NCBI GenBank assembly: GCA_002383415.1
Contig: DFYU01000020.1
Span: forward strand, 6,547 to 39,546
Direction of reading: 5' to 3'
DNA length: 33,000 bases
Origin: Geobacter sp. UBA4074
GTDB taxonomy: Bacteria; Desulfobacterota; Desulfuromonadia; Geobacterales; Pseudopelobacteraceae
Below, piece after piece: positions 7,256-15,700 of this stretch (positions are counted from its first letter, which is position 1; every line of letters starts with the position of its first letter). The notes under the pieces were generated by a model. That model made no database searches. It saw only the letters and a program-made list of their open reading frames with translations, and was not told the DNA's origin. The translations under genes and the position numbers were made by a program.

Positions 7256-7329
7256 CCACGGGGCAAGGGGCATGGGGCACGGGGCAAGAAAACCGTTTTC
7301 CTGACCCTTGACCCCTGACCTTTGCCCTG
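7256..7329. repeat. G-rich heptad-repeat hairpin element, copy 1 (upstream of galT)
   Basis: On the plus strand four GGGG runs occur with an exact 7-nt period (7260, 7267, 7274, 7281; spacers CAA, CAT, CAC), a textbook quadruplex pattern. A central inverted repeat GAAAAC-C-GTTTTC (7288-7300) follows, then a C-rich arm of TGACCCN-type heptads (7301-7329). The two arms can fold on each other. In galT mRNA the C-rich arm lies just before the start codon, and its last heptad can pair with the G run that would be the ribosome site (GCCCC-GTG-GGGGC). Confidence 0.75.
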
Positions 7330-7332
7330 TCG

Positions 7333-9522
7333 TTAAATTAACCAGTCGTTCGCTTCCAGCTCCGGCCCCTCATAGTTCAGCATCAACGGCGCATCCGATG
7401 GCCAGCGGCCGATCTGTTCGGTGTCGCGGGTCAGAGTCAGCGAGGCGAACAGTTTCGTTTTGGGCTGCAGGCCAAGCGCCTCCAGCGGGATGGCCACCTC
7501 GCAGCTGCGGTCAATGGCCCAGCGACAGCAGGCGTTGGTGGGCACCCAGGCACCACTCTCCTTGGCCAGCAGCATCCCCTGGTTGGCGCTGCGTTGCATC
7601 GGCAGGCGGTACTCGCGGTCGGCAATCAGGTGCAGCGCCAGCAGGTCCACCTCTTTCAAGAGCCGCGACAGGTCCTGCATACCGTCGATCCTGAAGAACA
7701 GGGTGTCGCGGTTGTACCCCCAGTAGAAGCCCTGCAGCATCCGGTCGGCGGAGTGCATGGCCGAGCCCTGGCGAGTCAGGTCAAACAGACCGGCTGCCAG
7801 CCACTCGAAATAATCGCCCACCCGGCCGTTGATGGCCGGGGTGATGAAGCCGGCCGGTTCCCGCACCAGACCGGCCGGGCTCTTCTTCTTGATCGGTTCC
7901 AGCAGTTTGGAGGGCGGATCAAGGCCCAGCAGCCGGTAGACATTGGTCAGATGCTGGCGAAACAGATGGTCAAAGCGGTCGCTGTGGGGTGAGAAATGGT
8001 CGTCGCCGAACCACCAGAACCAGTCGCTGCCCTCGGCGGCGTAGAGCGAGGTGCAGAGCATGCGGGCCGTCTCGTCGCCATTGGTGCCGCAGGCCTGCAG
8101 GATATGGGCCGCAGCCGGATGATGCTGGTTGACCGCCTGGCGGGCCTGGTGCAGCAGATCCCAGGCCAGGTTTTCTTCCGGGTGACCGATCCAGATGCCA
8201 TAGTTGGCGTTGATCCAGGAGCCGGGATGGATCCGGTGCAGCCGTCCCTCGAAGGTGGACTGCTGCAGCACGTCGCTGCAGGTGGTCAGCCTCAGGTCAT
8301 GGGCCTCGGCCACAGCGGCGTAGAGGCCGGACAGGAAGTCGTAGGCGTTGTCGGGGTAGAACTCCCAGGCATTTTCACCATCAAGGATGACCGGGATTAC
8401 CCGCCCTTCACTGCCGATCTGCTGATGAATCTGGCGCAGCCGGCCGCAGAAATCCAGCACCGCCCGGCCAGGGTCCCACTGGCTGTAGCTGAAGCCGATC
8501 AGGTCCGACAGCCGATGGTCGCGGAAAAAGATACCCAGGTCGCCATGGCCGGTGGTGTAGCGCCAGGGCCGGTAGAGCCGTTCGTTGTGGTGGCCCAGTC
8601 CGCCGTCCAGGGATCTGGCCAGCACCTCTTCGTCGCTGGCCACCCAGGAAAGGCCGCACTCGGCGATGATCGAGAGCGCTTCATCGCTGACCGAACCCTC
8701 CGAGGGCCACATGCCGTGGGGGGTGATGCCCAAGACCTCCTGGAAATAGACCAGGCCGCGCCGAATCTGGGCGGCAGCGTCTTCCGGGTGGCGGAAGCGC
8801 TCCTGGGGCAGGGTTACCTTGGGCATCGCCTCGCGGGCCAGCTGGGTGTCGCACAACAGCGGCAGGATCGGGTGAAAGTAGGGGGACAGGGCCAGCTCAA
8901 TCCGCCCCTGCTGGTGCAGCCGTTGGTAGAGCGGCAAGATATCGTTCAGCAGACGCCGCTGCGTGGCAAACAAGAGCGCCAGGTCTTCGGCGCTGTACCC
9001 CTCGCCCTTCTCCAGCAGTTGGCGGAACTCAGGAAAACGGCGGCGGGCCGCCTCGCCGGTCCAGGCCAGGAAAAAGCAGACCTGCAGATCTCGCAGGTCC
9101 TGATCGCTGAAGTGGCGAATCCGCTCACGGGCCGAGCCCGGCTTGCCCTCGCCCGCCATGTACAAAAGCTCCAGGTAACGGCGGTGAGGTTCGATCATCC
9201 GCTGTCGGTTGGCGGAAAAGAAGTTTTCCAGCAGAAAGACCTTGTCATCGTCGTTCATGGTGGCCGGGTCCTGCTGGCCCTTGATCAGGAAACGATCCAC
9301 CGCCGTGCCGGCGGCGTAATCCTGCAGCTGCTCGATCAGCGACGGCACCAGGTTGAAGACCGCCCGCGCCCCCGGCGTATCCTCCACGATGGCCGGCATG
9401 TCGTAGTAATCCTTGATGCCGTGCAGGTAGGTCCAGGGCAGCACGTATTCGTTCTGCACCGTATCCTTGTAGTACGGTTGGTGCATGTGCCAGATGAAGA
9501 CCACATCGAGGGGCGCGCTCAT
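7333..9522 (-). CDS. Glycoside hydrolase family 57 protein
   Basis: A 729-residue GH57 enzyme, the family of alpha-amylases, 4-alpha-glucanotransferases, branching enzymes and amylopullulanases that act on alpha-glucans. The N-terminal FIWHMHQPYY motif (GH57 region 1) starts at about residue 9. The expected nucleophile is Glu 275 in WPSEGS and the acid/base candidate is Asp 381 in DGENAWE. A helical middle and a C-terminal region of about 200 residues ending in a beta-rich part follow; this C-terminal part resembles the extension of amylopullulanase-type members. No signal peptide is seen, so it should act on cytoplasmic glycogen or maltodextrin. GGAG overlaps the upstream stop codon, and 5 nt separate it from the nucleotidyltransferase gene. 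Exact specificity cannot be read. Confidence 0.9.
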   Translation of the reverse strand: MSAPLDVVFIWHMHQPYYKDTVQNEYVLPWTYLHGIKDYYDMPAIVEDTPGARAVFNLVPSLIEQLQDYAAGTAVDRFLIKGQQDPATMNDDDKVFLLENFFSANRQRMIEPHRRYLELLYMAGEGKPGSARERIRHFSDQDLRDLQVCFFLAWTGEAARRRFPEFRQLLEKGEGYSAEDLALLFATQRRLLNDILPLYQRLHQQGRIELALSPYFHPILPLLCDTQLAREAMPKVTLPQERFRHPEDAAAQIRRGLVYFQEVLGITPHGMWPSEGSVSDEALSIIAECGLSWVASDEEVLARSLDGGLGHHNERLYRPWRYTTGHGDLGIFFRDHRLSDLIGFSYSQWDPGRAVLDFCGRLRQIHQQIGSEGRVIPVILDGENAWEFYPDNAYDFLSGLYAAVAEAHDLRLTTCSDVLQQSTFEGRLHRIHPGSWINANYGIWIGHPEENLAWDLLHQARQAVNQHHPAAAHILQACGTNGDETARMLCTSLYAAEGSDWFWWFGDDHFSPHSDRFDHLFRQHLTNVYRLLGLDPPSKLLEPIKKKSPAGLVREPAGFITPAINGRVGDYFEWLAAGLFDLTRQGSAMHSADRMLQGFYWGYNRDTLFFRIDGMQDLSRLLKEVDLLALHLIADREYRLPMQRSANQGMLLAKESGAWVPTNACCRWAIDRSCEVAIPLEALGLQPKTKLFASLTLTRDTEQIGRWPSDAPLMLNYEGPELEANDWLI

Positions 9523-9527
9523 CGCGG

Positions 9528-12035
9528 CTACTCCAGTTCTTTCTTCCAGCGCTCCACCTTTTTCTGGTACTCGTTCAGCAGTTTGGTGGCGGTCTTGTCA
9601 TCCTTTGATTCGGCCACGATATGCACGAACGAGCGGTACTGGTCCGGCAACACCAGGGCCCAGTCGTTGCCGATATGCACCTTGATGCCGTCAATGAAGC
9701 TGGCCTCTTTGTCCAGCGAATCCTCGCTCATCTTGCGCATGATGCCGCCCTTCATCTCAAACGGGCAGGGAACGCTGGTCTGCAGGAAGGCCCGCTGCGG
9801 CGCGTCGGCCAGCGCCTTGGAGAACGGTACCCCCAGCGTGGCTGACAGCTCGATCAGTTTGCCGATGGCGAACATGCCGTCAAAGGCGGCCTGGAAAACC
9901 GGGAAGGCGAAGCGGCCGTCGGTAGTGCCGGCCATGATCACCTCGGAGGAGCTGGCCGCCTCCAACATGGCCCGGTCGTTGCTCTTGGTGCGGGTCACGG
10001 TGCACTTGCGCTTGAGGGCCATCTGCTCGATGGTGGAGGGGGCCTGCACCGGCACGGCGATGGTGCCCCGCTTTTCATTGCGCAGCTTAAGGGACGTCAC
10101 CAGGGCCAGCAGCTCCACCCCCTCATGCAGGGCGCCGGTTTCATCCACCAGGGTGATCGCCTCGGCGTTGGGTTCCAGCCAGAAGCCGGCCTGGGCCTTG
10201 AGCGAACCGACCACCGTGGCCAGCTGGGCCAATGCCTCGGCCTTTGGTTTGGGAGCCACGCCGCCGCGCCCCTCATCAACATAGGCGTTCAGGGCCACCA
10301 CATTGCAGCCCAGCTCGTTCAGGAGCATCGGCAGTACCTGACAGGCCGGCGAGAAGTTGAAGTCCACCACCACGGTCCAGGCAGCCTTGCGGATCACGTC
10401 GCGGTTCAGGGCCCGCAGGTAGCCTTCGCGATAGAAATCCACCGCCTGGGGCAGATCGATGATCGCCCCCGGTTCGGTATGGTGGGCCCGCCGGAAGTTT
10501 TCCTTGAAGAAGATCCGCTCGGCGTTTTTGGACATGTTGGTGGAGAAGTCCAGGCCGTCGCCATCCAGGAAGACGATCTCCATCGAGGCCGGGTCATCCT
10601 GGGCCTGGCGGAAGTGGAAACCGCCCACCTCGCCAAAGGTCTTCAGCTTGTAGCGGATGATCGGCAGCGAGGTCATGGTCATATCCCGCACATAGACCCC
10701 GGCCGACAGCAGGCCGCCCACAAAGCAGCGCTTGAGCATGCGGGAGGAGCGGTTGGCATCCCGTCCACCCAGCACGAAACTGCCCTTGGGCAGCATGGTG
10801 CCGTAGGCGCAGCCCAGCTTGGCCACAAACTCAGGTGTCAGCTCCACGTTGGACAGACCGCTGATGATGGCCCCCTCGAACAGCGATTTCTTCCACTTCT
10901 CGCCCCAGATCAGGTTGGCGGTGACGATGGAGCCGGCCTCGATCATCTTGCGCGGCCAGATCTTGACATCGGCCTTGATCTGCACCTCGTCGCCGATGGA
11001 GGTGTCGTCAGCCACGATCACCCCTTCATTCAGGATGGCGGATTGTCCCACCCGCACGTTGGCGCAGACCACGCTGTCGGTGATGCGGGCACCCTTCTTG
11101 ACATAGGCGTTATCCCACAGCACACAGCGGTTGAGCTTGACCCCGGCCTCAATGGTGCAGTTGCGGCCGATCACCGAGTCCTTGATCTGCACATCGCCGC
11201 GAATCTGGGAGTTGTCGCCGATCACCACCGTGCCGGACAGTCCGGCCGCGTCCTCCAGCGTCACGTCGGTGCCGATCCGCAGGTCCTTGCCCACGTAGTC
11301 CTGCTTCTCTTCGTCGATCTTCAGATTAACCTTGCCCTTGAAGATGTCGTGGTAGGCCTCGCGGTAGGAATCGGTGTTGCCGATGTCGCGCCAGTAGCCC
11401 TTGGCGCTGAAGCCGTACAGCGGGTCCTTGTTCTTGAGCATCAACGGAAACAGGTCCTGGGAAAAGTCGAAATTTTCCCCTTCGGGGATGTAGTTGAATA
11501 TCTCCGGCTCCAGCACGTAGATGCCGGTGTTGATCGTGTCGGAGATCACCTCGCCCCAGCCCGGCTTTTCCAGAAACTGGGTGATCCGCTTCTCCTTGTC
11601 GGTGATCACCACCCCGAACTGCAGCGGGTCCTTGACCGAGGTGAGTGTGATGGTGGCCATGGCCTTGTTGTCGGCATGGAAATCCAGCACCTTTTTCAGG
11701 TTGAAGTCGGTCAGCAGGTCGCCGGAGATCACCATGAACCGCTCGTCCAGGTATTTTTCGGCAGCCTTGACCGCGCCGGCGGTACCCATGTCCTCCAACG
11801 GGGTGACATAGGTGATCTTGACCCCGAAGTCGGAACCGTCGCGGAAGAAGTTCTTGATCACCGCCGGCTGGTGATAGAGCAGCATCACCAGGTCGGTGAT
11901 GTCGTGCTTTTTCAGCAGCTCGACGATATGCAGCATGATCGGCCGATTGAACAGCGGGATCATCGGTTTCGGGATGCTGCTGGTGAGGGGTTGGATGCGG
12001 GTGCCGAAGCCGCCGGCCATAATGACTGCCTTCAT
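9528..12035 (-). CDS. Sugar nucleotidyltransferase / phosphohexomutase-like fusion (mannose-1-P guanylyltransferase type)
   Basis: An 835-residue fusion. Residues 1-235: nucleotidyltransferase with MKAVIMAGGFGTRIQPLT (nucleotide loop), IPKPMIPLFNRP, and the metal-binding Asp of ISGDLL. Residues about 250-370: left-handed beta-helix of hexapeptide repeats. Residues about 380-835: alpha-D-phosphohexomutase fold. This layout is annotated mannose-1-phosphate guanylyltransferase/phosphomannomutase in cyanobacteria and delta-proteobacteria. The mutase half lacks the catalytic TxSHNP loop (GGFHFRQ sits at that place) and the DGDGDR metal loop (VDETG at the corresponding place), so mutase activity is doubtful. 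The first half may act on glucose-1-phosphate or mannose-1-phosphate. The ATG at 12033-12035 has TGGAGGA 8 nt ahead. GH57 and galT follow in the same transcript. Confidence 0.88.
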   Translation of the reverse strand: MKAVIMAGGFGTRIQPLTSSIPKPMIPLFNRPIMLHIVELLKKHDITDLVMLLYHQPAVIKNFFRDGSDFGVKITYVTPLEDMGTAGAVKAAEKYLDERFMVISGDLLTDFNLKKVLDFHADNKAMATITLTSVKDPLQFGVVITDKEKRITQFLEKPGWGEVISDTINTGIYVLEPEIFNYIPEGENFDFSQDLFPLMLKNKDPLYGFSAKGYWRDIGNTDSYREAYHDIFKGKVNLKIDEEKQDYVGKDLRIGTDVTLEDAAGLSGTVVIGDNSQIRGDVQIKDSVIGRNCTIEAGVKLNRCVLWDNAYVKKGARITDSVVCANVRVGQSAILNEGVIVADDTSIGDEVQIKADVKIWPRKMIEAGSIVTANLIWGEKWKKSLFEGAIISGLSNVELTPEFVAKLGCAYGTMLPKGSFVLGGRDANRSSRMLKRCFVGGLLSAGVYVRDMTMTSLPIIRYKLKTFGEVGGFHFRQAQDDPASMEIVFLDGDGLDFSTNMSKNAERIFFKENFRRAHHTEPGAIIDLPQAVDFYREGYLRALNRDVIRKAAWTVVVDFNFSPACQVLPMLLNELGCNVVALNAYVDEGRGGVAPKPKAEALAQLATVVGSLKAQAGFWLEPNAEAITLVDETGALHEGVELLALVTSLKLRNEKRGTIAVPVQAPSTIEQMALKRKCTVTRTKSNDRAMLEAASSSEVIMAGTTDGRFAFPVFQAAFDGMFAIGKLIELSATLGVPFSKALADAPQRAFLQTSVPCPFEMKGGIMRKMSEDSLDKEASFIDGIKVHIGNDWALVLPDQYRSFVHIVAESKDDKTATKLLNEYQKKVERWKKELE

Positions 12036-12057
12036 AATCTCATTCCTCCATTGTATA

Positions 12058-12137
12058 GGGTCAGGGGGCATGGGTCATGGGTCAGGGTGCTTGGCAGGGT
12101 GTGGCTCGTTGCCCCATGCCCCGTGACCCCGGACCCT
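12058..12137. repeat. G-rich heptad-repeat hairpin element, copy 2 (upstream of the nucleotidyltransferase fusion)
   Basis: Plus strand: GGG runs at 12058, 12064, 12072, 12079 and 12085, mostly 7 nt apart with TCA or CAT spacers, followed by a central stretch and a C-rich arm (12111-12137) made of GCCCCAT, GCCCCGT, GACCCCG and GACCCT heptads. The arms are roughly complementary. It fills most of the gap between the receiver gene (stop 12141) and the fusion gene (start 12035), and could attenuate or separate the two transcripts. Confidence 0.7.
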
Positions 12138-12140
12138 GCA

Positions 12141-12521
12141 TTACAATCCCGCGGCCTTGCGCTGGGCCTTCTTGGCCAGCACCCGCTTGATCTCTTCCTT
12201 CAGCTCGGTCAGGTCACCGGACTTGACCACGTAGCTGTCAGCCAGCCAGGCTGAGAAGTCGTCCTTGTAGCAGGAGAAGGCCGAGCAGAGGATCACCGGC
12301 ATGTCGTGGCGCTCCTTGACGATCCGCTGCAACAGCTCGATGCCGCTCTCGTTCTTGAGTTTGATGTCCAGCACCGCCAGGTCGAAGGCGCCGTTCTCCA
12401 GCTTTTCAACTGCCTCAGCACTGCTGGCGGCGGTGGCCACCTCGTAGCCTTCGTCTTTCAGTTCCTCTGCGTAGAGCAGGCGGATGTTGGCCTCGTCGTC
12501 GACCACCAGGATCCGGTTCAT
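12141..12521 (-). CDS. Single-domain response regulator (CheY-like receiver)
   Basis: A 126-residue receiver domain without an output domain. Acidic pocket in ILVVDDEANI (Asp 7-8 region), phosphoacceptor Asp in LAVLDIKLKNESG, the Ser of LCSAF at the Thr/Ser switch position, and the conserved Lys in YVVKSGDL. The C-terminal tail is basic (KKAQRKAAGL). AAGGAGGA lies 6 nt before the ATG, and the ATG overlaps the stop codon of the upstream histidine kinase gene (ATGA), so the pair is cotranslated and is very probably a cognate pair. Its output must be another protein, perhaps an enzyme of the downstream sugar cluster; that is inference. Confidence 0.9.
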   Translation of the reverse strand: MNRILVVDDEANIRLLYAEELKDEGYEVATAASSAEAVEKLENGAFDLAVLDIKLKNESGIELLQRIVKERHDMPVILCSAFSCYKDDFSAWLADSYVVKSGDLTELKEEIKRVLAKKAQRKAAGL

Positions 12522-14155
12522 GGCTGCTCCTCCTTGCGGGTGGGTAGTTTGATGCTGTAGCGCACCCCGGTCTCCGGTGGCGCAACCACCAGGAAGGGGA
12601 TATCCAGTTTTTCGAGCATATTGCGGCACAGGGCCAGGTTGAGGCCGGAGCCCATCTCGCGGGTCTCGGCAAAGGGGGTCAACAGCGCCTCCAGCTCTTC
12701 CTGGTTCAGGCGGCGGTTCAGGTCATCGATCTGGATCACGATCCGGTCGCCTTCCTGGCAGGTGCTGATCTGCAGGGCGCCGTTCTCCAGGCCATCGATG
12801 GTGCCCAGCAGGATGTTGCGCAGGCAGTAGGAGAGTTGCTTATAGTCCACGTAGGCCTGCGGCAGGCCGTCGGCCGGGTTGAAATGGCAGCTGTAGTTCT
12901 GGGTCAGGGCCTTTTCCTGGATGTCCCGGATCACGGTCTCCACCAGCTGGTTCACATCCCAGAAATCGCGAATCGGGTAGAGGGCGTCGGAGTAGGTCAG
13001 GATCTCGTCCAGCACCTCTTCCATCTGGCTGGCCTCGGCCACGATCGAATCGATGAAGGTGCGCTTGGGGTCGTTGTCCGGGGTGGCCTTGAGTACCGAG
13101 CGGGCAAAACCGCCGATCACCATCAGCGGGTTACGGATCGAGTGGGCGATGCTGGAGGTGATCCGGCCCACCAGGGCCATCTTCTCCATCTTGACCAGCA
13201 GTTCCTGCTGCTCCTGCAGTCGGTGGTTGGCATCCTGCAGCTTGGTCACCTCTTCCTGCAGCCGCTCGTACAACGAGGCCCGTTCAATGGCGAAGGCCAC
13301 CGGGAAGGTGAAGGTCTCGATGGAGCGCAGGTCATCGTCGGTGATCGGCTGGCGGGTGATGAAGTTATCGGCCAGGATTACCCCTACCCGTCGGTTGCGG
13401 GCCAGCATCGGCAGCACCAGGAAGGTGTCCACCCCCAGCAGTTGGGCCAGTTCGGGGTCCACCTCCGGATTGTTGAAGGCGTCATGTACCAACAGCGGTT
13501 TCTTCTCCTCCAGGGAGCGGATGACCACATGGTGGATGTTGTCCATGGAGATCACCAGCCGGTTGAGGATGTCGTGAAACTTGTCCCGTTCGGCATTGAG
13601 CTTGTTCTGGCGGAAGGAGCGGGAGAGACTCTGCAGATCAAGGTCGCTGGAGGTGATTTCGTGCCAGGTCTGGCCGGCCTCCTCGGCGGAGCGAGGGCCG
13701 ATGGCCAGGTGGCCGCGCAGGAAGTGACGCTCCTTGTCGGCCAAGAGCAGGAAGGCCCGGTTCATGCCGAACCCTTTGCCGGAGGTGATGGCGGTCAGGG
13801 CCACCGAGAGCACCTCCTCCAGATCCACCGAACTCTGCAATACCGAACCCAGTTCATGCAGAAAGCGCACCTCCAGGCTCTTGGTGTCGAGGAAGCTGCT
13901 TAAGGCCTGAATCTGGGCTCGTTGACGGCGGTAATCGTTGTGCAGGACGGAAAAGATGGGGGCCAGCGGGTGGCCTGAATCCCTGAAGCGGGAGAGGTCG
14001 CGCTTGAACTTGTCGCAGTCGCAACATTTTTCAAGAAACCGTCGCTGGCGGGAGAGCAGCAGATCCTCGTCGCCTGCGCCCAGATTGGGGCAGTCGTCCA
14101 GCGAGGTCAGGTCGCGGTCCCAGCAGCATTCCCAGTGTGTGGTGTCGTTGTCCAT
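12518..14155 (-). CDS. GAF-domain sensor histidine kinase with N-terminal Cys-rich motif
   Basis: A 545-residue soluble kinase. The N-terminus holds a Cys cluster (WECCW, DDCPN, EKCCDCDKF within the first 50 residues) that resembles the CW...CP...C-x-C motifs found at the start of many delta-proteobacterial signalling proteins. A GAF domain follows (about 100-290, with LLLADKE and LVLPMLARNRRVGVILADN), then a coiled coil, HisKA with the phospho-His in SSIAHSIRNP, and a HATPase_c domain. The N box (CLRNILLGTIDGLENG) and G2 (EMGSGLNLALC) can be seen, but the G1 box D-x-G-x-G is replaced by IDDLNRR. No membrane helix. The promoter -10 overlaps an upstream ATG at 14179, which supports the start at 14155 with GGAG 7 nt ahead. 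Confidence 0.88.
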   Translation of the reverse strand: MDNDTTHWECCWDRDLTSLDDCPNLGAGDEDLLLSRQRRFLEKCCDCDKFKRDLSRFRDSGHPLAPIFSVLHNDYRRQRAQIQALSSFLDTKSLEVRFLHELGSVLQSSVDLEEVLSVALTAITSGKGFGMNRAFLLLADKERHFLRGHLAIGPRSAEEAGQTWHEITSSDLDLQSLSRSFRQNKLNAERDKFHDILNRLVISMDNIHHVVIRSLEEKKPLLVHDAFNNPEVDPELAQLLGVDTFLVLPMLARNRRVGVILADNFITRQPITDDDLRSIETFTFPVAFAIERASLYERLQEEVTKLQDANHRLQEQQELLVKMEKMALVGRITSSIAHSIRNPLMVIGGFARSVLKATPDNDPKRTFIDSIVAEASQMEEVLDEILTYSDALYPIRDFWDVNQLVETVIRDIQEKALTQNYSCHFNPADGLPQAYVDYKQLSYCLRNILLGTIDGLENGALQISTCQEGDRIVIQIDDLNRRLNQEELEALLTPFAETREMGSGLNLALCRNMLEKLDIPFLVVAPPETGVRYSIKLPTRKEEQP

Positions 14156-14174
14156 GCGAAAGGCTCCGGAACCA

Positions 14175-14202
14175 AGCATACCACGGGAACGTACCGGGTC
14201 AA
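14175..14202 (-). promoter_or_regulatory. Sigma70-type promoter for the kinase/receiver pair
   Basis: Minus-strand TTGACC (14197-14202), 16-nt spacer, TATGCT (14175-14180), in the gap after cysS. A start about 7 nt downstream leaves a short leader with a GGAG site before the ATG at 14155. Confidence 0.5.
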
Positions 14203-14225
14203 GGGCTGAAGCGGGCAGTGGAGCG

Positions 14226-15689
14226 CTACTTCACCTTCCAGCTGGTACCCTGGGGAGTGTCCAGCAGTTGGATGTTGTTGGCCAGCAGCTGGTCGCGGAT
14301 CTCGTCACTGCGCTTGAAGTTCTTGTCCTTGCGGGCCTGGGCCCGTTCGGCGATCAGCGCCTCGATCTCGTCCGGGGTGATGGTCAGCTGACCGGCCTTG
14401 TCGGCCTCGCGGGCCGCCAGCCACTGGGCGGGATTGGAGCAGAAGAGCCCCAGCACCTGTCCCATATCGGCAAAGGCGTTGCGGATAGTGGTCAGGGTCT
14501 GACGGCCTGTCTCGTCCGGCTGACCGGCCTCGGCCAGGTAGCGGTTCAGGGTGCGCACCAGGTCGAAGATCACGCCCAGTGCCTGGGCGGTGTTGAAGTC
14601 GTCGTCCATGGCCTCGGTGAAGCGGGGCAGCAGCTGCTGTGCTTTTTCCTGCAGCTCGGCCAGCGACGGTGCTGCCGGACCGTTGCCGCTCGGCCCTGCC
14701 AGGGCTTCATCCAGAGCCGCCAACGCCTCAAAGATGCGGGTCAGCCCGGCCTGGGCCTCCCGCAGATTCTGGTCGGAGTAATCCAGGGGCGAACGGTAGT
14801 GGGCCTGCAGGATGAAGAAGCGCAACACCTCGGCGTCGAACAGCTCCAGCACCTCGCGGATGGTGAAGAAGTTGCCCAGCGACTTACTCATCTTCTCGCT
14901 GTTGATGTTGACGAAACCGTTGTGCAGCCAGTATTTGACGAACTGGCAGCCGTTGGCGCATTCCGACTGGGCGATCTCGTTCTCGTGGTGGGGGAAGACC
15001 AGGTCCTTGCCGCCGCCGTGGATATCGAAGGAGGGGCCCAGGAAACGCATGCTCATTGCCGAGCATTCGATATGCCAGCCGGGGCGACCCTTGCCCCAGG
15101 GGGATTGCCACCAGGGTTCCCCCGGCTTGGACCCCTTCCAGAGGGCGAAGTCCATCGGGTTCTTCTTGCGCTCGTCCACCTCCACCCGGGCGCCGGCCTG
15201 CATGTCCTCCAGGTTGCGTTTGGACAGTTTCAGGTAGTCTTCGAAGGTCTCCACCGCGAAGTAGACGTCGCCTGCGGCCTCGTAGGCGTGGCCGTTGGCG
15301 ATCAGCTTTTCAATAATCGCGATGATATCGTCGATATGATCAGTAGCCTTGGGCTCCAGGGTCGGTTTTTTGAGTCCCAGCCGGTCCATATCCTCGTCAA
15401 AGGCGGCGATGTAGCGGTCGGCGATGGTGCGGTAATCGGTCCCTTCCTGGTTGGCGCGGTTGATGATCTTGTCGTCGATGTCGGTGTAGTTGCGGACAAA
15501 GGTCACGTCATAGCCGGCGTACTGCAGGTAGCGGTAGATCACATCGAAGACGATCCCGGCCCGGGCGTGGCCGATGTGGCAGTAGTCGTAGACCGTCACG
15601 CCGCATACGTACATGCCGGCCTTGCCCGGCACCCGGGGGACGAACGGCTCTTTCTGGCCGGTGAGGGTATTGTAGAGTCGCAGAGACAT
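14226..15689 (-). CDS. cysS: Cysteinyl-tRNA synthetase
   Basis: A 487-residue class I synthetase that charges tRNA-Cys in the cytoplasm. Visible: Cys 29 in MYVCGVTVYDY (zinc ligand), the HIGH motif at residues 38-41, RNYTDIDDKII, the zinc-binding GWHIECSAMS and HHENEIAQSE segments, the KMSKSLGNF loop, and the C-terminal DALR helix-rich domain ending with KDKNFKRSDEIRDQL, a typical CysS tail. Full length for the family. The ATG at 15687-15689 has GGAG 8 nt upstream and excludes an in-frame extension that would run into a repeat element. Transcribed toward the kinase gene but with a promoter between. Confidence 0.97.
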   Translation of the reverse strand: MSLRLYNTLTGQKEPFVPRVPGKAGMYVCGVTVYDYCHIGHARAGIVFDVIYRYLQYAGYDVTFVRNYTDIDDKIINRANQEGTDYRTIADRYIAAFDEDMDRLGLKKPTLEPKATDHIDDIIAIIEKLIANGHAYEAAGDVYFAVETFEDYLKLSKRNLEDMQAGARVEVDERKKNPMDFALWKGSKPGEPWWQSPWGKGRPGWHIECSAMSMRFLGPSFDIHGGGKDLVFPHHENEIAQSECANGCQFVKYWLHNGFVNINSEKMSKSLGNFFTIREVLELFDAEVLRFFILQAHYRSPLDYSDQNLREAQAGLTRIFEALAALDEALAGPSGNGPAAPSLAELQEKAQQLLPRFTEAMDDDFNTAQALGVIFDLVRTLNRYLAEAGQPDETGRQTLTTIRNAFADMGQVLGLFCSNPAQWLAAREADKAGQLTITPDEIEALIAERAQARKDKNFKRSDEIRDQLLANNIQLLDTPQGTSWKVK

Positions 15690-15700
15690 GGGAACGCTCC

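Noticed and set aside
7256..7329. CRISPR-like or tandem-satellite reading of the heptad arrays
   Set aside because: Units are 7 nt with 3-nt variable parts; there are no 25-40 nt repeats, spacers or cas genes.
7996..12254. Very long plus-strand open frames (over 700 codons) opposite the GH57 and nucleotidyltransferase genes
   Set aside because: Their products have no recognisable domain and are rich in His, Gln, Gly and Val, as expected from the antisense of GC-rich genes; the minus strand holds clear families.
14156..14179. Upstream ATG at 14179 for the GAF histidine kinase
   Set aside because: It overlaps the -10 element TATGCT and lacks a ribosome site, whereas the ATG at 14155 has GGAG at good spacing.
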